From Winogradskyella sp046545555 (GTDB taxonomy: Bacteria; Bacteroidota; Bacteroidia; Flavobacteriales; Flavobacteriaceae), in assembly GCF_046545555.1 (NCBI RefSeq), contig NZ_JBHZTH010000001.1:434001-498000 (forward strand): a DNA stretch of 64,000 nt, written 5' to 3'. Below the pieces are notes generated by a model, which made no database searches, was not told the origin of the DNA, and was given only the letters and a program-made list of their open reading frames with translations. The position numbers and the translations under genes were made by a program. This document shows positions 8,759 through 16,858 of this stretch, one piece after another. How positions within the stretch are numbered: position 1 is the stretch's first letter; each line of letters begins with the position of its first letter.

Positions 8759-9157
8759 ATGGAAGAATTTACACAAAGACAGAAAAAGATAGGTGGCATA
8801 CTTCAACAAGACTTAGCTGAGGTACTACAAAAAGCGGCTTCTGATGGTGGATTGCGTAATATTATTATTTCAGTAAGTAAAGTAAATGTTACTACAGATT
8901 TATCAATGGCTAAGATTTATCTTAGTATTTTTCCAAATAAAGAGGCTAAACCTTTATTGGAAGGCATAAAGTCGAACAAGCCATTAATTAGACATGAACT
9001 TGCGCAGCGTACACGTCATCAATTGAGACGTATGCCTCAACTAGAGTTTTTTATAGACGATTCTTTAGAATATATTGATGGTATTGAACGTTCACTTAAA
9101 GGTGAAGATAATCCTCTTGAAAACCCAGATTTACTAGGTAAGCGCAAAAAATCTTAA
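8759..9157 (+). CDS. rbfA: 30S ribosome-binding factor A
   Basis: Binds the 30S subunit and helps 16S rRNA 5'-end maturation and cold adaptation. It has 132 residues with a single KH-like domain. It begins EEFTQRQKKIGGILQQDLAEVL, broken here by family-typical spacing, with the RHELAQRTRHQLRRMPQLEF region that is diagnostic. A Bacteroidetes-type -7 element TACTTTTG is at 8716-8723 with no clear -33 partner. Its stop is immediately followed by the GTG of the permease gene, so the two are co-transcribed. Confidence 0.94.
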   Translation: MEEFTQRQKKIGGILQQDLAEVLQKAASDGGLRNIIISVSKVNVTTDLSMAKIYLSIFPNKEAKPLLEGIKSNKPLIRHELAQRTRHQLRRMPQLEFFIDDSLEYIDGIERSLKGEDNPLENPDLLGKRKKS

Positions 9158-10357
9158 GTGAATTTCCCATTATATATAGCAAAACGATACCTGTTCTCTA
9201 AAAGCAGTAACAATGCTATAAATATAATGACAGCCATAGCTTCTGGTGGAGTTATTATTGCATCATCGGCTCTATTTATTGTACTTTCCGTATTTGCTGG
9301 TCTTAAAGATTATAGTCTTCAATTTTCTTCTTTAGTAGATCCTGATTTAAAACTCATGCCAATTGAAGGAAAATCATTTCTTTTTTCTGAAAATGATATA
9401 GCTAAACTTAATTTAATAGATGGTATTGCTTCATTCTCTAAAGTAATTGAAGAACGTATTATTATTAAGTCTGAAAACAAAAGTCTATTGGCCACTCTTA
9501 AGGGTGTAGATGAAAACTATCTAAGTGTGACCAGCATAGACTCGATGATTACAAAGGGGCGTTGGATTTCTTCCGGAAGTAATGAGGTTGTAGCAGGCTG
9601 GGGAATTTCAAACAATCTGTCCTTTGGTATTCTTGATTATCTTAAACCTCTTTCATTATATGTGCCTAAACCCGGAAAAGGACAGCCAAGCTCTTTAAAA
9701 AGTATTTATAATGCTGCCTATGTTAGTAACGTGGGGCTTTTTGATATTAATGAAGAACTTAATTCTGAATATATATACGCTGATATTAGCCTAGCCAAAC
9801 AATTATTAAACTATAAAGATTATCAAATAAGCGCTTTAGAATTAAATTTAATTTCTGAAGTGGATGAATCTAATATTAGAACTCAGCTAGAAAATACATT
9901 TAAAAACAGGTTTGAAATTAAAAATAGAGAGGAGCTTAACGATGCCTTATTTAAAATGCTTAACACTGAAAATTTAGCTATTTATCTCATCTTTACCTTA
10001 GTAATTATAATAGCTTTATTCAATGTAATAGGCGCTATAATTATGATGATTTTAGATAAAAAGAAATCACTAAACACATTGTTTAATCTTGGTAGTGAAA
10101 CCAAAACAATAAGATACATTTTCTTCTTACAAGGTAGTTTAATGACTGTTATTAGCGGTATTGCAGGCGTAACTATTGGTGTTTTAGTCGTTCTTGTTCA
10201 ACAACACTTTAATTTAGTAATGTTAACACCAGATTTACCTTACCCAGTTAAAATGAATTTTACAAATGTATTAATAGTTGTAGTAACTATTTTCGCACTT
10301 GGCATTATTGCTTCTAAAATTGCCTCTCAGCGTATTACAAAGCAACTCATTCGGTAA
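9158..10357 (+). CDS. LolE/FtsX-family ABC transporter permease
   Basis: Inner-membrane protein of 399 residues with a GTG start immediately after the rbfA stop. It has one TM near residues 22-48, a large periplasmic domain to about residue 270, then three TMs (about 275-300, 320-345, 365-390). This is the MacB/LolC/LolE topology. The beginning FPLYIAKRYLFSKSSNNAIN is typical of flavobacterial LolE-like proteins. A role in lipoprotein release is a family-based inference, and no ATPase subunit is adjacent. The 3' end is 3 bases from the convergent dus gene. Confidence 0.85.
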   Translation: MNFPLYIAKRYLFSKSSNNAINIMTAIASGGVIIASSALFIVLSVFAGLKDYSLQFSSLVDPDLKLMPIEGKSFLFSENDIAKLNLIDGIASFSKVIEERIIIKSENKSLLATLKGVDENYLSVTSIDSMITKGRWISSGSNEVVAGWGISNNLSFGILDYLKPLSLYVPKPGKGQPSSLKSIYNAAYVSNVGLFDINEELNSEYIYADISLAKQLLNYKDYQISALELNLISEVDESNIRTQLENTFKNRFEIKNREELNDALFKMLNTENLAIYLIFTLVIIIALFNVIGAIIMMILDKKKSLNTLFNLGSETKTIRYIFFLQGSLMTVISGIAGVTIGVLVVLVQQHFNLVMLTPDLPYPVKMNFTNVLIVVVTIFALGIIASKIASQRITKQLIR

Positions 10358-10360
10358 AAC

Positions 10361-11353
10361 TTAAACAAACTGATGATCAGAAAACTTCTCTAACACCTCA
10401 TCAAAAGCGGCAAATACATCTTTAGAATCATCACTTGTAACCATTTTCATTCTATATTCCTTAAAGTGAGGAATACCTTTAAAATAATTAGTGTAATGTC
10501 TTCTCGTTTCAAATACACCGAGAACTTCACCCTTCCAATCTATAGACATTTGTAAATGACGCCTAGCTGCTTCAACTCGCTCTTGCATTGAAATCGGTGG
10601 TAAATGTTTTCCAGTTTTAAAATAATGCTTTACTTGTTTAAAAAACCATGGGTTACCTATAGTTGCGCGGCCAATCATTGCTCCGTCTAAGCCATAGCTA
10701 TCTCTCATTTCTGCAGCACGCTCTGGTGTATTAATATCACCATTCCCAAACACTGGTATGTGCATGCGTGGGTTGTTCTTAACAGCAGCAATAGGTTTCC
10801 AGTCGGCATCACCTTTATACATTTGTGCTCTCGTTCTACCATGAATCGCGATGGATTTTATACCTACATCCTGTAAACGTTCTGCAACCTCAACAATTTT
10901 TATAGAATCGTGGTCCCAACCTAGTCTGGTTTTTACAGTTACAGGAAGGTTAGTACGCTTTACCATTTCTGCAGTTAGCTTTTCCATTAAACAGATATCT
11001 TTTAGAATTCCTGCGCCAGCCCCTTTAGAGACAACTTTCTTTACAGGACAACCAAAATTAATATCAATAATATCTGGTTTCGACTTTTCAACAATATCAA
11101 TAGTTTGTAACATGCTTTCCATATTAGCACCAAAAATCTGAATACCAACTGGTCGCTCTTTTTCATATATATCTAATTTCATAACGCTTTTTGCAGCATT
11201 ACGAATTAGGCCTTCGCTACTCACAAACTCAGTGTAAACCACATCTGCTCCTTGTTCTTTACACAATGCTCTAAATGGTGGATCGCTAACATCTTCCATT
11301 GGTGCTAAAAGCAATGGGAAATCTGATAATTCTATGTCTCCTATTTTAACCAA
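10361..11353 (-). CDS. dus: tRNA-dihydrouridine synthase (DusB-like)
   Basis: FMN-dependent reduction of specific uridines in the tRNA D-loop using NADPH. It has 330 residues: a TIM barrel and a C-terminal helical domain. The start region holds LLLAPMEDVSDPPFR. The catalytic Cys is in DINFGCPVKKV, and the FMN-site motif GRATIGNPWFF follows. These are typical of the DusB group. Minus strand, convergent with the permease gene and divergent from the Lgt-like operon (81-base gap). Confidence 0.93.
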   Translation of the reverse strand: MVKIGDIELSDFPLLLAPMEDVSDPPFRALCKEQGADVVYTEFVSSEGLIRNAAKSVMKLDIYEKERPVGIQIFGANMESMLQTIDIVEKSKPDIIDINFGCPVKKVVSKGAGAGILKDICLMEKLTAEMVKRTNLPVTVKTRLGWDHDSIKIVEVAERLQDVGIKSIAIHGRTRAQMYKGDADWKPIAAVKNNPRMHIPVFGNGDINTPERAAEMRDSYGLDGAMIGRATIGNPWFFKQVKHYFKTGKHLPPISMQERVEAARRHLQMSIDWKGEVLGVFETRRHYTNYFKGIPHFKEYRMKMVTSDDSKDVFAAFDEVLEKFSDHQFV

Positions 11354-11434
11354 GTCAAATATTTTGAAGCAAAATTACAGCTTTTTAAGTAATGTTGTAT
11401 CTTCAATATTTTCTAACAACTATAACCCTTAGAA

Positions 11435-12178
11435 TTGCAAATTCCCTTTGAGCCCATAATTTTTGGTTACCACATAAACATTCATTTAATTTTAGAATAC
11501 TTAGCCTTTTTCTTAGCCTTTAGATATTATGTTGTTTTAAGGCGCAAAAATACTGACACGATAAACTCTAATAATCGTCTCTCTATAATTTTAGGTGCTG
11601 CCTTAGGTGCATTAATCGGATCGCGATTGATTGGAATTCTAGAAAATCCTTTCGTAGAATTTTCGCAACAAAACATGCTTCAGTTGCTTAATACAAAGAC
11701 TATAATGGGCGGTTTATTTGGTGGTTTGCTTGGTGTTGAGTTAGCAAAGAAAATTATAGGCGAAAAACAATCCTCAGGTGATTTGTTTGTACTTCCAATT
11801 ATCGTAGGCATTTTTATTGGTCGTGTTGGTTGTTTCTTGTCTGGAATTAATGAATTCACTTACGGCAAAGTAACTACTTCAGTTTTTGGAATGGACCTAG
11901 GTGATGGTTTGCTTCGTCATCCAACTTCGTTATATGAACTTATTTTTTTAATTCTATTGTTCTTTAGTTTGAAACATATTCATAATAATTCAACTTTAAA
12001 AAACGGAGATCTTTTTAAGATATTTATGCTGCTTTATTTCGGATTTCGCTTTTTTATTGAATTCTTAAAACCTAATGTGTTTTATGTAAACGGATTGAGC
12101 ACCATTCAACTATTATGTGTAATTTGTTGGTTGTATTACAGCCCTTTCACCATTCAAAAGCTAAAAAATGCCAGTTAG
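11435..12178 (+). CDS. Lgt-like integral membrane protein, divergent prolipoprotein diacylglyceryl transferase paralogue
   Basis: Multi-pass membrane protein of 247 residues from a TTG start. Lgt landmarks are recognisable: GGLFGGLLG at 92-100, GRVGCFLSG at 129-137, RHPTSLYE at 161-168 and FRFFIEFLK at 204-212. Compared with canonical Lgt, the HGG histidine (E. coli His103) is Phe95, and the essential GRxxN asparagine (Asn146) is Cys133. The Arg/Glu pair of the last motif is kept (Arg205, Glu209). The gene overlaps the radical SAM gene by 11 bases. It may be a lipid-acting enzyme that is not a standard Lgt (inference). A canonical lgt is not in the window. Confidence 0.8.
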   Translation: MQIPFEPIIFGYHINIHLILEYLAFFLAFRYYVVLRRKNTDTINSNNRLSIILGAALGALIGSRLIGILENPFVEFSQQNMLQLLNTKTIMGGLFGGLLGVELAKKIIGEKQSSGDLFVLPIIVGIFIGRVGCFLSGINEFTYGKVTTSVFGMDLGDGLLRHPTSLYELIFLILLFFSLKHIHNNSTLKNGDLFKIFMLLYFGFRFFIEFLKPNVFYVNGLSTIQLLCVICWLYYSPFTIQKLKNAS

Positions 12179-13562
12179 AAACTATACCTATTACGATTTC
12201 ACATTAAGTTTATGTCCTGAATGTTTAAAACGCGTTGATGCCAAAATTGTATTTGAAAATGACAACGTTTACATGTTAAAGCGTTGTAACGAGCACGGTA
12301 ATTCAAAGGTGCTTATTGCAGACGATGTTGAGTACTACAAAAACATAAGGAACTACAACAAACCAAGCGAGACACCACACACATTTAATACCAAAACTCA
12401 TTATGGCTGTCCTTATGATTGCGGCTTATGCCCTGACCATGAGCAACACAGTTGTTTAACCGTTGTAGAGGTTACTGATCGTTGCAATTTAACTTGTCCT
12501 ACATGTTATGCTGGATCGTCGCCAACATATGGAAGACATCGTACTTTAGATGAAGTAAAAGCAATGCTCGATACTATTGTAAAGAATGAAAAAGAGCCAG
12601 ATGTCGTTCAAATATCTGGTGGAGAACCAACCATTCATCCTCAGTTTTGGGAAATTATGGATTATGCAAAATCACTTCCAATTAGACATTTAATGTTGAA
12701 TACTAATGGGATTAAAATTGCTAAAGATTTTGAGTTTGTAGAACGATTAAAAACATATGCTCCAGATTTTGAAATTTACTTACAATTTGATTCTTTTGAA
12801 AATGATGTTTTACAAGAATTACGTGGAGCACATTTAAATGAAATAAGAAAACAAGCAATAGAAAATCTAAATAAATTAAACCTATCAACAACTCTAGTGG
12901 TAACACTTCAAAAGGGATTAAATGATAATGAAATAGGAAAAATTATAGACTATGCTTTAAAACAAAAGTGTGTTAGAGGTGTAACCTTACAACCAACTCA
13001 AATCGCTGGCCGTTTAGATAATTTTAATCCAGAAACAGATCGTATGACTTTAACAGAAGTGCGACGAAAAATCATGGAACAGACTGATATATTTAATCCC
13101 GACGATTTGTTGCCTGTGCCTTGTAATCCTGATGCTTTGGTCATGGGTTATGCGCTTAAATTGGATGATGAAGTTTTTCCTTTGACACGCTATATAAATC
13201 CGAATGATTTATTAGATAATAGTAAGAACACCATTATCTATGAGCAAGATGATCAACTTCAGGATAAAATGATTGAATTATTTAGTACAGGAAATTCTGT
13301 TGAGGTTGCTGAAGAAAACTTAAAATCTATAATGTGCTGCCTACCTCATATTGATGCTCCAAATTTAGGTTATGATAATTTATTTAGAGTCATTATTATG
13401 CAATTTATAGACGCTTATAATTTTGATGTGCGCGCCATTAAAAAGTCTTGTGTTCATATTGTAGATAAAGACAATAAAATTATTCCTTTTGAAACCATGA
13501 ACTTGTTTTATCGCGATGATAAAAAAGCCAGACTAGAAGAACTTAAAAACGAAATTGTATGA
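12168..13562 (+). CDS. Radical SAM protein resembling tetraether lipid synthase (Tes/MJ0619-like)
   Basis: 464-residue radical SAM enzyme with three Cys-rich sites. There is an N-terminal metal site (Cys16, Cys19, Cys40), then CPYDCGLC (81, 85, 88) followed by HEQHSC96. The SAM-cluster motif CNLTCPTC (106, 110, 113) comes next, then QISGGEPTIHPQF. A further CC lies near residue 393. This order, a rubredoxin-like N terminus plus a YGCPxDCGxC block ahead of the SAM motif, is that of archaeal Tes and related MJ0619-group proteins, which join lipid chains by C-C coupling. Substrate here is unknown. It is translationally coupled to the Lgt-like gene upstream (11-base overlap) and to a 2-TM protein downstream (ATGA overlap). 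Confidence 0.85.
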   Translation: MPVRNYTYYDFTLSLCPECLKRVDAKIVFENDNVYMLKRCNEHGNSKVLIADDVEYYKNIRNYNKPSETPHTFNTKTHYGCPYDCGLCPDHEQHSCLTVVEVTDRCNLTCPTCYAGSSPTYGRHRTLDEVKAMLDTIVKNEKEPDVVQISGGEPTIHPQFWEIMDYAKSLPIRHLMLNTNGIKIAKDFEFVERLKTYAPDFEIYLQFDSFENDVLQELRGAHLNEIRKQAIENLNKLNLSTTLVVTLQKGLNDNEIGKIIDYALKQKCVRGVTLQPTQIAGRLDNFNPETDRMTLTEVRRKIMEQTDIFNPDDLLPVPCNPDALVMGYALKLDDEVFPLTRYINPNDLLDNSKNTIIYEQDDQLQDKMIELFSTGNSVEVAEENLKSIMCCLPHIDAPNLGYDNLFRVIIMQFIDAYNFDVRAIKKSCVHIVDKDNKIIPFETMNLFYRDDKKARLEELKNEIV

Positions 13563-13765
13563 TTAATTTACTCGTTGATAGTACAGATATGGGCTGGTAT
13601 ATCTTACTATTGGTCTTCTTGGCAATCTGTCTACCAGTAATACTTTTTATTATTGGAATAGTAGTGTTTCAGAAAAATAAAAAACGTGGCAAAATTATTC
13701 TAATTAGTGCAGCTGTATATTCTATTATTAGCCTTGGTTTATGCAGCGGATTTATTAGTTTTTAA
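13559..13765 (+). CDS. 2-TM miniprotein 1 of the Lgt-like/radical SAM operon
   Basis: 68-residue membrane protein of unknown function. Its ATG overlaps the radical SAM stop (ATGA). There are two hydrophobic helices (about 13-36 and 46-65) separated by a basic loop QKNKKRGK. The C-terminal helix carries VYSIISLGLCSGFI, nearly repeated in the next gene, so the two are tandem duplicates. The short loop and overlap suggest a membrane partner or anchor for the upstream enzymes (inference). Confidence 0.75.
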   Translation: MINLLVDSTDMGWYILLLVFLAICLPVILFIIGIVVFQKNKKRGKIILISAAVYSIISLGLCSGFISF

Positions 13766-13774
13766 ACTAAAAAT

Positions 13775-13972
13775 ATGAAAATTTTAGAAGTAGGTAATTT
13801 AGATGGATTAGTATTATTCTTTGCGGCTATAATGTTTGGTCCTGCAATCTTATTAGCCATCATCGGCTTCGCTGTCCTTAAAAAAAACAAAAAAGCAGCT
13901 AAGGTTTTATTCATTCTTGCGGCTGTTTATGTTATTATTAGTTTAGGTGTCTGCGGTGCCTTGATTACTTAA
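13775..13972 (+). CDS. 2-TM miniprotein 2, tandem paralogue of the preceding gene
   Basis: 65 residues with two TM helices (about 12-35 and 43-63) and a basic loop KKNKKAAK. The second helix contains VYVIISLGVCGALI, matching the preceding protein in position and pattern. It starts 9 bases after the previous stop, making it the last gene of the four-gene operon. Its 3' end overlaps the convergent DUF4345 gene by 30 bases. Function unknown. Confidence 0.75.
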   Translation: MKILEVGNLDGLVLFFAAIMFGPAILLAIIGFAVLKKNKKAAKVLFILAAVYVIISLGVCGALIT

Positions 13973-14341
13973 TTTTAACACCCAAAGCCCATAAAGTCCT
14001 AAAAAGAGTTCGGCAAAAATGCCGAATTTATATCCAAATGTTGGTGTGCCATCTATAAACCAACTCAATAGTCTTCCTGACCCTAAACCCAACATAAAAA
14101 TCATGTTCGTAATTAATGCTGGTTTTAAATAATTAACCTTAAAAACACCCAAAAGCCACAGCATTGAAAATCCAAGATATAAACCCATTATGGCTTTAAA
14201 CTGATTATGCTCATCAATAGTGTTTAATTGTATATCAAACTCTGAACTTGTATTAAAACCATAAACAATAGCTATAGGAATAACAATTAGAACAGATATA
14301 ACTAAGTGAATCTTCGTTATTATATCTCGCTTAGCAATCAT
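13943..14341 (-). CDS. DUF4345-like four-TM membrane protein
   Basis: 132 residues with about four TM helices (11-28, 50-67, 74-92, 104-122). The stretch LGLGSGRLLSWFIDGTP between helices 3 and 4 is the recognisable signature of the DUF4345 family. No function is known. It lies one base after the start of the downstream lipoprotein gene's 3' neighbour region and overlaps the plus-strand miniprotein at the stop ends. Whether it belongs with the lipid operon is unclear, as it is on the opposite strand. Confidence 0.75.
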   Translation of the reverse strand: MIAKRDIITKIHLVISVLIVIPIAIVYGFNTSSEFDIQLNTIDEHNQFKAIMGLYLGFSMLWLLGVFKVNYLKPALITNMIFMLGLGSGRLLSWFIDGTPTFGYKFGIFAELFLGLYGLWVLKLSNQGTADT

Positions 14342-14342
14342 A

Positions 14343-15488
14343 TTAATAATTTAAATCTGCCATACCTAAAGTGAGGCTTAAGTCCGCACCTGCAGCACTT
14401 TCTACAAAACCGCTAAAAGTTGCAATAAAAATACCTTGGCTGCTTACGGTGGTTTCAGACTCAAAATCATCTACGCCTTGTGTGGATGGAAAATAGTCGG
14501 TTCCATTAAACGTTATTACAAAATTTTGCAAAGCATTAATACCTGTTGCTCCTTCGACCACCTCAAAATAAAGGAAATAATTATTAGTTGAATTCGTTGC
14601 ATCTACAATAATTACTCCTTCTTGTAGGCTAATATTTTGATTAATAAAATCTATAAAAAGAGTTCCGGCAGTAACAACTAGAGACCCTGGTTCTCCCATA
14701 TTGCTAAATGAGCAATCTCCTAAATCATCAATAAGGGCCTGCAAGTTGCCGTCAATGTCTCCACATTCTGCTATTTGGTTTTCTAACGCTAATTTATAGC
14801 CGTTACAAAGGCCCTCATTTGTATCATCTTGATTAAACGCTAATTCTGCTTCATTAGTTGCCGCTTGCAGATCACATGTGTTTTGAGCTTCATCTCGTGT
14901 CCAAACAGAAGTAGAGTTTGTTGTACTCATAATTATTGTACCTGTTAACTCATCGGTCTGTGTTACTGAATTATTTTGAGTAAACGTTAATGTTTCTCCG
15001 TCATCTGCTAACTCAAAATCAACAGTTTGCTCTCCTTGCGATGACGCATTGTCTATACCTTCAATATTAAACTCAAAAAAAGACCCATCTATAGTCATTT
15101 CGTTTTCGTTTATTAAATAGGTACCCATACCCGAAACATTATCTAAGGTATATGAATCAGTAGCACTATTAATTCCATTAACATCAATATCCACGTCGTA
15201 AGAATAGTTTCCATTAGTTGAAAATGTACTTGTGTCAAACTCTAAAATGTAAGCTACGTTTGTACTAATAATATCAACATCTGAAATTGTAGTTTGATTC
15301 TCAAAAGATGCAATGCTATTTAACGTAACATAAAACTCAGACAAATTCCACTCACCTAATAGGTCGTCGTTATTTAAACCGTTTATGTTTAAATCTGTAC
15401 CCTCTTCTACTGGCTCATTGTTGCAAGAAAAAGCTAAAAACAAAAATAGCAGAGTAAACAAGGAGCGAGATTTACTCGTCTTAGTCAT
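14343..15488 (-). CDS. Lipocalin-like-domain lipoprotein, unknown function
   Basis: 381-residue predicted lipoprotein with lipobox FLAFSC (Cys22) followed by NNEP. Residues 40-210 resemble the lipocalin-like domains of Bacteroidetes lipoproteins: they open with LLGEWNLSEF and have alternating beta strands. A Cys-containing middle section (CDLQAAT...CNGYKLALENQIAECGDI) looks like a short helical repeat found in other flavobacterial lipoproteins. The C-terminal third is a separate beta domain. No enzymatic motif seen. Upstream of the DUF4345 gene with a 1-base gap, so probably co-transcribed with it. Confidence 0.7.
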   Translation of the reverse strand: MTKTSKSRSLFTLLFLFLAFSCNNEPVEEGTDLNINGLNNDDLLGEWNLSEFYVTLNSIASFENQTTISDVDIISTNVAYILEFDTSTFSTNGNYSYDVDIDVNGINSATDSYTLDNVSGMGTYLINENEMTIDGSFFEFNIEGIDNASSQGEQTVDFELADDGETLTFTQNNSVTQTDELTGTIIMSTTNSTSVWTRDEAQNTCDLQAATNEAELAFNQDDTNEGLCNGYKLALENQIAECGDIDGNLQALIDDLGDCSFSNMGEPGSLVVTAGTLFIDFINQNISLQEGVIIVDATNSTNNYFLYFEVVEGATGINALQNFVITFNGTDYFPSTQGVDDFESETTVSSQGIFIATFSGFVESAAGADLSLTLGMADLNY

Positions 15489-15552
15489 ATTCCTTTTTAT
15501 TATAAATGTACAATAAAATTTAATTAGAAACCCTTGTGTTGTGGCGGCTTAG

Positions 15553-16797
15553 TTAAAATTTAACTGTTGTATTAATGACTTCATCATCACGTTTTACTGT
15601 AATATCTCCAATATCTCCATTGTCAAAAACAGAAAGCGCTCTCATATAACTCATCATATCTGTTATGATACTATCACCGAGTTTTATAACGACATCTCCT
15701 TTCTTTAAGCCTGCGTTAAAAGCTGGTGTCTCTTCTCTTGTACCGTCTATCCGCATACCCTTTCCGTCGTATAAATAATCTGGAACAACTCCTAAACCAA
15801 CCTTAAAGCGAGGTGTTTCTTCACTTTCGTTTTTTGTTTTTCTAAAGGCTAACTCCCCATTATCATCTAAATCTGATATAATATCGTAGATATAATCTGA
15901 AATTAACCCCATGCCAACATAATTTAACTTATCTGAATCATCACCTGGTTTATGGTAATCTTCGTGCTGACCTGTAAAAAAATGTAAAACAGGAATGTCT
16001 ATTAAATAAAATGACGTGTGATCGCTTGGCCCTACTCCACTCTCATTTTCAACAATTTTGAATTTATCATTGTTAGATTTTATAGTTTGCTTAAACATTG
16101 GTGATGTTCCTGTACCATATACCGCTAACGTACTATCTTGTTTCATGCGACCAACCATATCCATGTTAATCATATAGTTGATTGATTCTGCATCGACCGT
16201 TGGATTTTTAGAGAAATAGTTAGATCCTAACAAGCCCATTTCTTCACCTGAAAATGCCATAAATAAATAGTTGTTTGCATCTTTAATTTCAGCAGTCTCA
16301 TTTTTAACTTTTAATCGACTCGCTAAATTTAACATCACGGCAACACCACTTGCATTATCATCCGCTCCATTATGCACTGCTTTATCCTTTTCTCTATATA
16401 ATGAGCCTTCTCCACCAAAACCTAAATGGTCATAATGAGCACCAATAACGATTGTTGTTTTGGCATTATTATCAATAAACCCTATAACGTTATGGCCAGT
16501 GATAGTGCTATCCGCATTCGTTGTAAATTCTACCTCTTTATGAGGATCTGTTTTTGGTTTAAACGAAAAAGACTGTAAATAATTCTCCGTTCCTTTTGGT
16601 TGTAAACCAATAGATTTAAAACGCTTTACTATATATTCTGAAGCCAAAATTTCACCGTGAGTTCCGGTTTGACGACCCTCTAGTTTATCATCTGCCAAAA
16701 AAACAACATCTTCTTTTATTTTATCCTCGGCAATACTAGGTTTGCTGTTACAAGATACTATTCCTACTAAAAGAAATAAAAACACTAAATTTTTCAT
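15553..16797 (-). CDS. M28 family zinc aminopeptidase with C-terminal PDZ domain, lipoprotein
   Basis: 414-residue exported lipoprotein (lipobox GIVSC, Cys16). The M28 di-zinc core is complete: His in GAHYDHLG, Asp in NGADDNASG, Glu-Glu in FSGEEMGLLGS, Asp in INMDMVGR and a late His in DYHKPGDDSD. A PDZ domain fills about residues 330-414 (TPAFNAGLKKGDVV). It probably trims N-terminal residues from peptides in the periplasm or outside the cell. It is divergent from the PD40 gene. A -7 element TAATTTTG is on the minus strand at 16818-16825. Confidence 0.9.
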   Translation of the reverse strand: MKNLVFLFLLVGIVSCNSKPSIAEDKIKEDVVFLADDKLEGRQTGTHGEILASEYIVKRFKSIGLQPKGTENYLQSFSFKPKTDPHKEVEFTTNADSTITGHNVIGFIDNNAKTTIVIGAHYDHLGFGGEGSLYREKDKAVHNGADDNASGVAVMLNLASRLKVKNETAEIKDANNYLFMAFSGEEMGLLGSNYFSKNPTVDAESINYMINMDMVGRMKQDSTLAVYGTGTSPMFKQTIKSNNDKFKIVENESGVGPSDHTSFYLIDIPVLHFFTGQHEDYHKPGDDSDKLNYVGMGLISDYIYDIISDLDDNGELAFRKTKNESEETPRFKVGLGVVPDYLYDGKGMRIDGTREETPAFNAGLKKGDVVIKLGDSIITDMMSYMRALSVFDNGDIGDITVKRDDEVINTTVKF

Positions 16798-16858
16798 TTT
16801 GAAATCTTATTTTTGCACAAAATTAGGCATTAAAAGCCATTTATTATAATACTTCATT

